Part shown: one piece after another, positions 1 through 6,264 of the stretch
Numbering within the stretch: position 1 is the stretch's first letter
How the letters are laid out: each line of letters opens with the position of its first letter
The notes under the pieces: model-generated
What the model was told of the DNA's origin: nothing
What the model saw: only the letters and a program-made list of their open reading frames with translations
Database searches by the model: none
Translations under genes and position numbers: made by a program
Source of the DNA: Anaerohalosphaeraceae bacterium
GTDB lineage: Bacteria > Planctomycetota > Phycisphaerae > Sedimentisphaerales > Anaerohalosphaeraceae
DNA length: 13,477 nt
Assembly (NCBI GenBank): GCA_035378985.1
Contig: DAOSUR010000030.1
Coordinates: 1-13,477 of the forward strand
Direction: 5' to 3'

Positions 1-1
1 T

Positions 2-327
2 TACTTAACGCTGGATATTCCAATGCTTAGTGGTACTATAAACGGGGGAAGGTCAATTCCATTAATCAATCACAGCTTTGAAGAACCCGGCACAGGAAAG
101 ATTAACAATAATTGGAATCTGATTCCTGGCTGGTCCAGCGATACGGCTCCGTTCGATTCTGGAGTCGAACAATCTGAGGCAGCAACGGATGGAAGCTGGA
201 TTGGTTTTTTGAAAGATACCGATCCGGCAATCTGGCAGACAACTAATTATACGATCCTTGGAAATGAGACATTCAAATTGTCATTCAATGCTCAGGGGTC
301 TTCTGCTCTGAAAGCACAACTTTACTA
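2..327 (+). pseudogene. Secreted-protein gene, part 1 (5' side cut by window edge, 3' side cut by IS insertion)
   Basis: The reading frame is open from the window edge, so the first ATG at 23 is probably not the true start and the N-terminus lies outside. The visible part contains SFEEPGTGK, IPGWSS, DSGVEQ and IWQTT. These match, in the same order, the C-terminal jelly-roll-like domain of the GH16 protein on the opposite strand (SFEEPGIGK, IPGWNS, DSGVER, VWQLT). The domain is therefore probably an extracellular beta-sandwich or carbohydrate-binding-like module; its ligand is unknown. Native coding stops at 327, after the TA of a TAC tyrosine codon, where an IS5-family element begins; the codons up to the stop at 362-364 are element sequence. 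Joining base 327 to base 2554 regenerates the codon (TA+C) and the frame, giving AQLYYLDGLSRITIAS. This aligns with MSLFYINNMGQKIQLA in the GH16 protein. The gene is inactive as it stands unless the element excises precisely. Confidence 0.8.
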
Positions 328-420
328 CAAGCCATTTCATAACCTAAAGATTGATAGAATTTAAACTTGCGCCCGGCAAGTATAATACTCCCCAAAAACT
401 GGGCGCATAATTAAGGTGGA

Positions 421-456
421 TTTGTCGCCTGAGACGATACAGTATCAGGAGACAAA
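421..456 (+). promoter_or_regulatory. Hairpin covering the orfA ribosome binding site
   Basis: TTTGTCGCCTGAGAC (421-435) pairs with GTATCAGGAGACAAA (442-456) with two mismatches and a six-base loop. The Shine-Dalgarno sequence AGGAG (447-451) of the IS3-family orfA, whose ATG is at 460, lies in the 3' arm. If the element is transcribed by read-through from outside, this stem should hide the ribosome binding site. This kind of brake on transposase translation is known from IS10, IS50 and IS903. The pairing is seen in the sequence; the regulatory role is inferred. Confidence 0.55.
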
Positions 457-459
457 TTT

Positions 460-750
460 ATGAAAAACAAAAGACGGAATCATCGTGCCGCATTCAAGGC
501 TAAAGTGGCCTTGGCGGCAATCAAAGGCGATAAATCTATCGCTGAACTGGCCAGCGAGTATGAGGTTCACCCGAACCAGATCATGCAGTGGAAAAAGCAG
601 TTGCTCGATTCGCTGCCGGAGTTGTTTTCCCGCCGGCGAAAACATGAGCAGCGGGATCAGGAGGCGTTAACGTCAGAGTTATACCAGCAGATTGGTCAGT
701 TAAAAGTAGAACTGGACTGGCTGAAAAAAAAATCTGGTCTTGACGATTGA
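460..750 (+). CDS. IS3-family transposase OrfA (HTH DNA-binding subunit)
   Basis: A 96-residue basic protein with the usual OrfA plan. An N-terminal helix-turn-helix (KAKVALAAIKGDKSIAELAS, then YEVHPNQIMQWKKQLL, about residues 14-48) would bind the element ends. A C-terminal coiled-coil/leucine-zipper segment (LYQQIGQLKVELDWLKKK, about residues 73-91) mediates oligomerisation. The ATG at 460 follows AGGAG (447-451) with a good spacing. The 3' end overlaps orfB by 11 bases, across a run of nine A (724-732). Length and layout are normal for the family, and the ORF looks intact. Confidence 0.9.
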   Translation: MKNKRRNHRAAFKAKVALAAIKGDKSIAELASEYEVHPNQIMQWKKQLLDSLPELFSRRRKHEQRDQEALTSELYQQIGQLKVELDWLKKKSGLDD

Positions 751-1678
751 GCAAAAACGTCAGGCCGTTGAGCCGGGCCACAAAACGATCCCGATTGTCC
801 GCCAGTGTGATCTGCTGGGCCTCAACCGCAGCAGTCTGTACTACACCGCCCAAGGCGAAACGGAATATAATGAGATGCTCATGAAGCTGATCGATGAACA
901 ATACGTCAAAACTCCGTTTTACGGCATTGACAAGATGACCGAAGGGCTGCGGCTGGAAGGTCATCCGGTCAATCCCAAGCGGATTCGCCGTCTGATGCGT
1001 CAGATGGGCCTGGAGGCGGTTTATCCGCGTCGAAAATGGGGTTTGAGCATTCCGGACACCCAGCACAAGATTTATCCGTACCTGCTGCGGGATGTGGAAA
1101 TTACCCGGCCCGATCAGGTCTGGTCGGCGGATACTACCTACATCCGGATGTATCGCGGCTGGCTGTATCTGACGGCGGTCATGGATTGGTTCAGCCGGTA
1201 TGTACTCAGCTGGGAAGTTTCGATTACGCTGGAATCAGACTTCTGTGTGTCGGCCCTGAAAGCGGCTCTCGGCCAGGGACGCCCGGAGATTTTTAATACT
1301 GATCAGGGCAGCCAGTTCACCTCGGAGAACTTTACCGGAACGTTGCGTAAGGCCAGCGTCCAGATCAGCATGGACGGCAAGGGCCGGGTATTCGACAACA
1401 TCTTCATTGAGCGACTGTGGCGAACGGTGAAGGTCGAGGAAGTGTATCTGCGTGACTATCAGACGATTGCGGAGGCCCGGTACTATCTGGGTCGATATTT
1501 TGCATTTTATAACAATGAGCGTTTGCACCAGACGCTGGGCTACCGCAGCCCCGCGGCGGTGTATGGCGTCGCCGTTGGCACTCCGGTCGCCCTTCGGGCT
1601 CCCTCCGTGCCAACGGCGGTAACAGACGGCGATACGTCCACCTTAAAACAACCGGTTTTTTGTCTTGACAATGGGTAG
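740..1678 (+). CDS. IS3-family transposase OrfB (DDE integrase domain)
   Basis: A 312-residue catalytic subunit. Residues about 1-110 contain the HTH_21-like segment (QYVKTPFYGIDKMTEGL). From about 122 comes the retroviral-integrase (rve) fold with all three acidic residues: D131 in WSADTTY, D188 in NTDQGSQF and E224 in FDNIFIERLWRT. That is a D-(35)-E spacing, as expected for IS3. The C-terminal FYNNERLHQTLGYRSPA motif is standard. The start given is a TTG overlapping the end of orfA. The orfB frame is +1 relative to orfA, not the usual -1. Expression could come from coupled re-initiation at TTG or from slippage on the A9 tract at 724-732, whose shifted product reads KKNLVLTIEQKRQ. The ORF appears intact. 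Confidence 0.9.
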   Translation: MTIEQKRQAVEPGHKTIPIVRQCDLLGLNRSSLYYTAQGETEYNEMLMKLIDEQYVKTPFYGIDKMTEGLRLEGHPVNPKRIRRLMRQMGLEAVYPRRKWGLSIPDTQHKIYPYLLRDVEITRPDQVWSADTTYIRMYRGWLYLTAVMDWFSRYVLSWEVSITLESDFCVSALKAALGQGRPEIFNTDQGSQFTSENFTGTLRKASVQISMDGKGRVFDNIFIERLWRTVKVEEVYLRDYQTIAEARYYLGRYFAFYNNERLHQTLGYRSPAAVYGVAVGTPVALRAPSVPTAVTDGDTSTLKQPVFCLDNG

Positions 1679-1700
1679 GGTATAAAAGAACTTATATACA

Positions 1701-1735
1701 CTTGACTCCCAAACAGGTTTTTTTAAGGAGTCAAG
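1701..1735 (+). promoter_or_regulatory. Hairpin covering the IS5 transposase ribosome binding site
   Basis: CTTGACTCC (1701-1709) is a perfect 9-bp complement of GGAGTCAAG (1727-1735), with a 17-base loop containing a T7 run. The Shine-Dalgarno sequence AAGGAG (1725-1730) lies mostly in the 3' arm, immediately before the ATG at 1737. Transcripts entering from upstream would fold this stem and mask the site. A transcript starting inside the stem would not. The pairing is seen; the control of translation is inferred from known IS biology. Confidence 0.55.
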
Positions 1736-1736
1736 A

Positions 1737-2542
1737 ATGGCCAAACAACGTTGGAAACTGACCGATGAACAATGGCGTAAAATTGAGCCGTTGCTGCCCA
1801 AACTCAAGAAATCCAAGCGAGGCGGCAGACCCTGGGCGGACAATCGCAAGGTCTTTGAGGGAATTCTCTGGATCCTGCGGACTGGAGCTCCGTGGGCCGA
1901 TTTACCCAAACAGTATCCCAGCCCTTCCACCTGCTGGAGACGGCTTCGAGTCTGGGAAGAGCAAGACATCTGGCTCCAGGTCTGGCGAACCTTTTTGGCC
2001 GAATTGGATGAAAAGGGCCAATTGGACTGGTCCGAGGCGTTTGTCGACGGCAGTTTCGCCCCGGCGAAAAAAGGGGCGACGGCGTCGGAAAGACCAAACG
2101 CGGCAAGGGCACGAAGTGGATGGTGGTGGTCGACGGCCAAGGTGTTCCTTTGGGAAACCACCTGGATTCGGCGTCCCCGAACGAAGGCAACCTGCTCGAA
2201 AAAACGATAAGCTGGATCGCCGTGCCGCGTGCGGGCCGGGGACGGCCCAAACAGAATCCCCGCCGGCTGATTGCCGACAGGGGCTATGACAGCGACCCGT
2301 TGCGAGAACGGCTGGCCAAAAAGGGAATCGAGTTGATTTGTCCCTACCGCTGCAACAATAAGGAACAGAAGTACTATGACGGTCGGAAGATGCGGCGCTA
2401 TAAACGACGGTATAAAGTGGAGCGGACGTTCTCGTGGCTGGGGAATTTTCGCCGGCTGGTGGTCCGCTGGGATCGGGATATAACTGTATATAACGCGTTT
2501 TTTCATATTGCTTGCCTTATCATAACGCTCAGGAGGTTATGA
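1737..2542 (+). CDS. IS5-family (IS427-like) transposase, read through a -1 frameshift
   Basis: Two overlapping frames make one DDE transposase. The first (from ATG 1737, with AAGGAG upstream) gives the DUF4096-like N-terminus: LTDEQWRKIEPLLP, GGRPWADNRKVFEGILWILR, TGAPWADLP, then AFVDGSFAPAKKG with the first catalytic Asp. At about 2067-2076 the sequence AAAAAAGGGG shifts the frame by -1, giving AKKGGDGVGKTKRGKGTK and then VVVDGQGVPLG. It continues to LIADRGYDSDPLRERL (second Asp) and YKVERTFSWLGNFRRLV (Glu), ending LRRL at a TGA inside the right inverted repeat. IS427-group elements are known to use programmed -1 frameshifting, so the shift is probably genuine rather than a mutation. Without it the product would be a truncated 157-residue protein. 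The protein catalyses cut-and-paste movement of the host element. Confidence 0.85.
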
Positions 2543-2551
2543 AATGGCTTG

Positions 2552-2740
2552 TACTTAGACGGACTTTCCCGAATAACAATCGCTAGTCAGACATTCAACG
2601 TATCTGCTATGAATCGTTATATCCTAACGATTAATGTATCGACTGTTCCAGGGGCAGCCGGGAAGTTATTGGGGGTTGAATTCGATAACACAGCCAGCGG
2701 TACTTGGGCACAGATAGACAACATCCTCTTGAGCAGATAA
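2552..2740 (+). pseudogene. Secreted-protein gene, part 2 (C-terminus after IS insertion)
   Basis: This is the continuation of the gene interrupted at 327. Bases 2552-2553 are the TA target duplication and 2554 completes the split tyrosine codon. The sequence then runs through LDGLSRITIAS, LTINVSTVPG, LLGVEFDNTASGTW and IDNILLSR to a TAA at 2738-2740. FDNTASGTWAQIDNILLS matches FDNNASGWVGMDNIRLS of the GH16 protein, so this is the last beta-strand region of the same domain. Unlike the GH16 protein, no dockerin-like module follows: the protein ends with the domain. An intrinsic terminator lies about 47 bp downstream. The fragment has no ribosome binding site of its own and is not expected to be translated independently. 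Confidence 0.8.
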
Positions 2741-2786
2741 AATCGTTGCTTTTAAAGCGTCCACCTCCACCAATCCAGCTTAGGTG

Positions 2787-2834
2787 AACCGTTCGGGCAG
2801 GGGCAAGGAAATTCTTCTGCTCGGACGGTTTTTT
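2787..2834 (+). terminator. Rho-independent terminator after the disrupted gene
   Basis: AACCGTTCGGGCAG (2787-2800) pairs with CTGCTCGGACGGTT (2817-2830), 14 positions with two G-U type mismatches, followed by a run of T up to 2834. The loop is 16 bases. It lies 47 bp after the TAA of the interrupted secreted-protein gene and has the polarity to end its transcript. The stretch 2835-2919 beyond it contains no convincing gene. Confidence 0.75.
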
Positions 2835-3056
2835 ATGGAAAAAACAAGACCAGATGTGTCAAAGGAAATGGTAAAGATGATAGCTATGATATTGCTAAAA
2901 CAGCTCAGATAAAATAATATAGCGTCCCCTTGTTGGGTTGGACAGGTAACAGGAGTTAAGGTATGATGGATGTTGGCGGAGTGGAGGTGAGGCGACCGCA
3001 GGCCGACGAACCGAAATGCAGACAACATCCATCGCGAAAATCCAACGGAGGTACGC

Positions 3057-3409
3057 ATGAGCGACAAAGCCACAGAAACAAACACGGTAGAAGCGAACGA
3101 GGTTCAACGCTGGACGGCTAAACGCAAGGCCGCGGCGGGATTGGACATCATCAAGGGCAAGACGACCCCGGCTCAACTGTGGCCCGCCAGCATGGCACGC
3201 TGACCGTGGCCCAGATTGAACAGTGGGTCGATGATTTTCTGGCCGGCGGCGAGGAACACCTGCGGGCGCATCCGCGGCACATCGAGGCCCGCCATGAGGC
3301 CGAAATGAAGAAGCTGTACGCCAAGATCGGCGAACAATCGCTGCACATTGACGTCTTAAAAAAAGCGTACCGCATCTGCGGTGTGGAATTACCGGACGGG
3401 ATCTCGTAA
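3057..3409 (+). pseudogene. IS3-family OrfA, frame broken near 3180
   Basis: The gene starts at ATG 3057 after GGAGG (3047-3051). The first 41 residues (KRKAAAGLDIIKGKTTPAQL) form the start of the helix-turn-helix domain. The frame then runs into a TGA at 3201-3203. The rest of OrfA continues in the -1 frame from about 3179: ARQHGTLTVAQIEQWVDDFL, RHEAEMKKLYAKIGEQ and LHIDVLKKA, ending at TAA 3407-3409. Restoring one base near CTGTGG would give PAQLVARQHGTL, a sensible HTH sequence, so a one-base deletion (or sequencing error) is the simplest explanation. At 3358-3364 the perfect in-frame heptamer A AAA AAA followed by G is the classical IS3 -1 slippery site leading into orfB. This site is separate from the lesion. 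Confidence 0.75.
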
Positions 3410-4278
3410 ACGCCGTCCGGAATGATCTTTTACAAGAACAGAAAGACCTGTCGATCACAAAACTCTGCCGATGGCTGGAGATGCCGCGCCGTACGACCTA
3501 TTATCAACCCCGTCAGCGGACAGCTCGGCCGCTGGTGGATGGACGCCGTGCGATGCTGATTTATGAGATTATCGAGGCGTTCCCGTTCTTCGGAATTCGG
3601 CGTGTCTGGGCCTATTTGAAGCACGTTTTGGGGGAACGCGTCAATCGGAAGAAAGTGGCTCGAATCATGCGGCGAAACGGCTGGACGGTCCGGCAGCGAC
3701 AGACTGGTAAACGTCCCCGGGTCGAGGTCAAAACGACGATTGCGGACCATCCGGATCAGCGGTGGTGTACGGACCTGGCGTTGGTCTTTTGCGGGGCGAA
3801 AGACGGCTGGTGCAGTTTTGTCCCGGTGCTGGATTGCTGCACACGGGAAGTCCTGGGCTGGGAACTGGCCCATACCGGACGGGCCAAGACGGCGGAGCGT
3901 ACCTTGGAAGCCGCTCTAATCGAACGATTCGGTCATGTGCGGCTGGCCCCGGCGGGATTGATGCTTTGTCATGATAACGGGCTGTTGCTCGGTTCAAAGC
4001 TGTATCGCAGTACGGCGAAGGACTACGGTCTGCAACAGGAATTCATTACGCCGTATACGCCGGAAGAAAACGGATTGTGTGAGCGGTTTATCCGCAGTTT
4101 TAAGGAAGAAGTGGCCTGGATCCATCGCGTTGAAAGCATCGAGCAGGCGAGGCAAAAAATTGCTCACTGGGTGCACTGGTATAACACCAAGCGACCCCAT
4201 CAGGCATTGGAATATATGAATCCGGTGCAGTATCGACAGAAGATACAGAAGATAACGAAAAAATACTGTTTTTGTTAA
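3364..4278 (+). CDS. IS3-family transposase OrfB (DDE), probably expressed by -1 frameshift from OrfA
   Basis: The frame is open from the A7 slippery site at 3358-3364 through DLLQEQKDLSITKLCRWLEM to the first ATG at 3481, then 265 residues to TAA 4276-4278. There is no good ribosome binding site at 3481, and the residues upstream of it (LSITKLCRWLE) are typical family sequence. A frameshift fusion is therefore the likely mode of expression. Numbered from ATG 3481, the catalytic triad is D98 (WCTDLALV), D165 (LCHDNGLLLGS) and E201 (EENGLCERFIRSFKEE), with D-(35)-E spacing. The usual SDNGS(Q/P) around the second Asp is altered to HDNGLLLGS. The C-terminal WYNTKRPHQALEYMNP motif is intact. OrfB itself looks whole, but the lesion in orfA would block fusion protein production. 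Confidence 0.85.
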   Translation, partial: SVPHLRCGITGRDLVNAVRNDLLQEQKDLSITKLCRWLEMPRRTTYYQPRQRTARPLVDGRRAMLIYEIIEAFPFFGIRRVWAYLKHVLGERVNRKKVARIMRRNGWTVRQRQTGKRPRVEVKTTIADHPDQRWCTDLALVFCGAKDGWCSFVPVLDCCTREVLGWELAHTGRAKTAERTLEAALIERFGHVRLAPAGLMLCHDNGLLLGSKLYRSTAKDYGLQQEFITPYTPEENGLCERFIRSFKEEVAWIHRVESIEQARQKIAHWVHWYNTKRPHQALEYMNPVQYRQKIQKITKKYCFC

Positions 4279-4312
4279 AAATCATGCTAGTCCAAAATAC
4301 AGGGGTACATTA

Positions 4313-4506
4313 CACGTCTATACAAGATGGCCGTACCTTGTGCGGCGTTACAAGAAACGGTGGAAGGTGAAGCGGCTGTTTGCCTGCCTCCAAAACTACC
4401 GTCGTTTGGTCGTTTGGTTGTCCGTTATGAATATCATCTGAAAAACTTTCTGGCCATGGTTCAACTTGGCTGCATCCTGATCCTCCTAAGGAGGGTTTTG
4501 GGATGA
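4313..4506 (+). pseudogene. Degenerate 3' end of an IS5-type transposase
   Basis: Translated in pieces, this stretch gives QDGRTL, then RRYKKRWKVKRLFACLQNYR, RLVV, and after further shifts VRYEYHLKNFLAMVQLGC followed by ILILLRRVLG and TGA. That is the Glu-containing C-terminal segment of an IS5-family transposase, comparable to YKVERTFSWLGNFRRLVVRWD in the intact element at 1737-2542 but not a copy of it. In the remnant the usual catalytic Glu position reads Lys (KVKRLF). The N-terminal three quarters and the left end of the element are absent. A short interruption near 4336-4340 and a duplicated-looking TTGGTCG/TTTGGTTG near 4409-4420 break the frame. It is a fossil, cut on its left by the IS3-family element. 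Confidence 0.7.
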
Positions 4507-4509
4507 CTT

Positions 4510-6205
4510 CTAAAAGGAAGATGTTTCTAAAAGCCAGTTACTTGCCACATGCACCAATGTTGTCATGTTATAACTTGTTTGCCACCCCGATGATAACTCT
4601 GCAAAATCACACAAATCTACTCGGCCATCTTTATTCAAATCACCCTTAAGCTCTGGATCGATGCCGACGCTTAATCGTATATTATCCATTCCCACCCAGC
4701 CACTGGCATTATTATCAAACATTATTCCAAGATTCCGCCCAATGGCTTCCAGAGGCCCCTCATCAACACGATAAACAACCGTTCCCAAAATCGCATCCCA
4801 TCTGTCCAATCCACCCACAGGAAACTCCCTTAAAGCAAGCTGAATCTTCTGACCCATGTTATTTATATAAAATAAGCTCATAGTCATTGTTTCTCCTCCG
4901 TATGTATCCCACAGATCTGCTTCCAGAAGATATATTTTGCCGGCAGCAATACCTTCGGAAGTCAACTGCCAAACCGGGGGGTCATTGCCCATCAGAAATC
5001 CTCGATAAAAGCGATGGGTCGTGCTGGCTCGTTCCACACCGGAATCTACAGATGAATCATCGCTGTTCCAGCCGGGAATATTCGTACCATTTTCACCGTT
5101 CCAGCCTTTGACTTTTCCAATGCCTGGCTCTTCAAAACTGTAATTTTCGACTGTCACGGGGTGGAATGCTATTGCAGTCTCGGAGACTTCATTGCTTGAA
5201 ATAGATTCGTAGCCCTCCTCATCAACAGATGTTACAACATAATAATATGTAGTGCCGTCTGTCAATTCCATACTCATATAATTAGTCCCAGTAATACCCG
5301 TAGCAATCAAATCTTTGGGCTCTTCCGGGTTTGTACTCGAATAAATATTATAGGAATTCACATCCCAATCAGCAGAGGCTTCCCAGTTCAAAAGAATTCC
5401 GCTCGATGTTATTGAAGCTGTCAAATTGGTTGGGGCAGCAGGAGGCCCTGTAAAATCTTTTTGATACCAGCGAAAATAATCAACAACATAATAGTTTGGA
5501 AAACCGGTGGATGCATCCGCATTTGAATCCAATCCGCCGCTTAGAATCACATACATCGGCTGATTCGGAATATCAGGATCATTAACCGAATAAGTGAGCA
5601 CACCATCAATATACCACTTTACATATCCAGGCCCCCACTCAAAACCATAAATATGCCAGTCCGAAAAATCCCCCGCAATGTGATGACTATGCCACTGAGC
5701 TGCCTCGTCATATACCGCTTGTGTCATATAATCATTGTCAGGACCATTAGCCCCTCGAAATTCCGCAATATCAAACTCAGGTGGCCAGCCCTCCCGAAGC
5801 ATCCACCAAGCAGGCCATTGCCCCTTGCCGATAGGATACTGAGCGCGGATTTCCAGATATCCATATGTCATCCATATTTTACTGTACACCCAACCACAGG
5901 AAAAGTTATAAGTTCTACCATTGCCGGAAAAAGTTCCCATGCGGCTTCGGAGGACCAAAACACCATCCGTACTTCCATCCCAGGGACTCAAGTAACTATC
6001 TTCGGGGGTAATCAAGCATGGACTGTTGTCGGTCGTCCCCCATGGTTTTGCTCCATAACTCCACTTGGCAGGATCGATGCTCGCACCATCAAATTCATCG
6101 GACCAAATGAGTATCCAATCCCCTTCAGGTGGAGCCGCATCAGAACAAGAATGACAGTCCCACAACCAAAAGGACGCTCATCTGAAACACGTGTTTCTTT
6201 TTCAT
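4510..6205 (-). pseudogene. GH16-family secreted glycoside hydrolase with Fn3, SFEEP and dockerin-like domains; signal peptide split off by a frameshift
   Basis: The main frame (551 codons, 6165 to 4510) encodes a GH16 catalytic domain at about residues 16-236. It begins WILIWSDEFDGASIDPAKW and has the active-site motif PPEFDIAEFRG, with E130, D132 and E135 in the ExDxxE arrangement. Then come a fibronectin type III domain (about 244-332), a SFEEP/IPGW/DSGVE jelly-roll-like domain (338-500) and a dockerin-like calcium loop (DLNKDGRVDLCD, about 509-520). GH16 enzymes cleave beta-1,3/1,4-glucans or galactans; the substrate cannot be told here. The better start is ATG 6205: it has AGGGGG upstream and encodes MKKKHVFQMSVLLVVGLSF. 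That frame meets TGA at about residue 22. Dropping one T in the TTCTTGTTC region (6146-6153) gives GLSSCSDAAPPEG, a classical lipobox (LSSC), joined to the enzyme. The gene therefore looks like a lipoprotein hydrolase broken by one base (mutation or sequencing error). It is the second gene of an operon, 59 bp after its neighbour. Confidence 0.8.
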
Positions 6206-6225
6206 TCGAACCCCCTGGTTAAGAT
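6206..6225 (-). promoter_or_regulatory. Ribosome binding site for the GH16 start at 6205
   Basis: Read on the minus strand, AACCAGGGGGTTCGA directly precedes ATGAAAAAG. The AGGGGG purine run, about 6 bases before the ATG, fixes the start at 6205. It argues against the internal TTG at 6165, which has no such sequence. This matters because only the 6205 start supplies a lipoprotein signal peptide. Confidence 0.6.
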
Positions 6226-6264
6226 TGTAGACATATCGAGAAGGGACAGAAGATTGCCCTCTTT

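Larger units (their letters stand above)
385..1680 (+). mobile_element. IS3-family insertion sequence nested inside the IS5 element
   Basis: This is an about 1.3-kb element with the classical overlapping orfA/orfB layout. Related ends can be seen: TTAAGGTGGA at 411-420 is matched by TCCACCTTAA at 1637-1646. Outside them, ATACTCCCCAAAAAC on the left resembles the reverse complement of the right end (TACCCATTGTC, then AAAAAACC), though imperfectly. A TATA tetranucleotide on both sides (381-384, 1681-1684) is the best candidate target duplication and sets the proposed borders. Low complexity around it means the borders may be off by several bases. The orfB stop (1676-1678) lies within the right end, as is typical of the family. 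Confidence 0.7.
328..2551. mobile_element. IS5-family (IS427-like) insertion sequence, itself interrupted by an IS3-family element
   Basis: The ends are perfect 18-bp inverted repeats: CAAGCCATTTCATAACCT at 328-345 and its reverse complement at 2534-2551. A TA dinucleotide flanks both sides (326-327 and 2552-2553), which is consistent with the target duplication. The stop codon of the transposase lies inside the right repeat, as is common in small IS5-family elements. Removing the IS3-family guest (about 385-1680 plus its duplication) leaves roughly 924 bp, a normal length for the IS427 group. Because both repeats are perfect, the insertion appears fairly recent. The guest sits between the left repeat and the transposase ORF, so the coding sequence is untouched but any promoter upstream of it is displaced. 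Confidence 0.85.
2920..4310 (+). mobile_element. Second IS3-family insertion sequence (unrelated to the first)
   Basis: A roughly 1.39-kb unit with orfA and orfB on the plus strand. The left end GCGTCCCCTTGTTGGGTTGGAC (2922-2943) resembles the reverse complement of the right end (TGTACCCCTG, TTTTGGAC; 4290-4309). This gives imperfect inverted repeats of about 20-24 bp. No matching target duplication is visible next to these ends. The exact borders are therefore uncertain by a few bases, and one end may have been rearranged. To the right it abuts the remnant of an IS5-type transposase, so this element may have inserted into, or caused the deletion of, an older element. Confidence 0.75.

Noticed and set aside
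2963..3121. 52-codon reading frame (MMDVGGVEVRRPQADEPK…) with AGGAG upstream, overlapping the start of the second IS3 orfA.
   Set aside because: It has no family resemblance, low-complexity basic composition in its second half, and overlaps orfA in another frame. It contains one arm of an 11-bp inverted repeat (2965-2975 / 3023-3033), so the region is more likely untranslated leader. A leader peptide cannot be excluded.
4482..4494. Palindrome CCTCCTAAGGAGG considered as a terminator for the GH16 operon.
   Set aside because: It has almost no loop and lacks a T run on the minus strand. It lies inside the coding remnant of the IS5-type transposase (ILLRRV).
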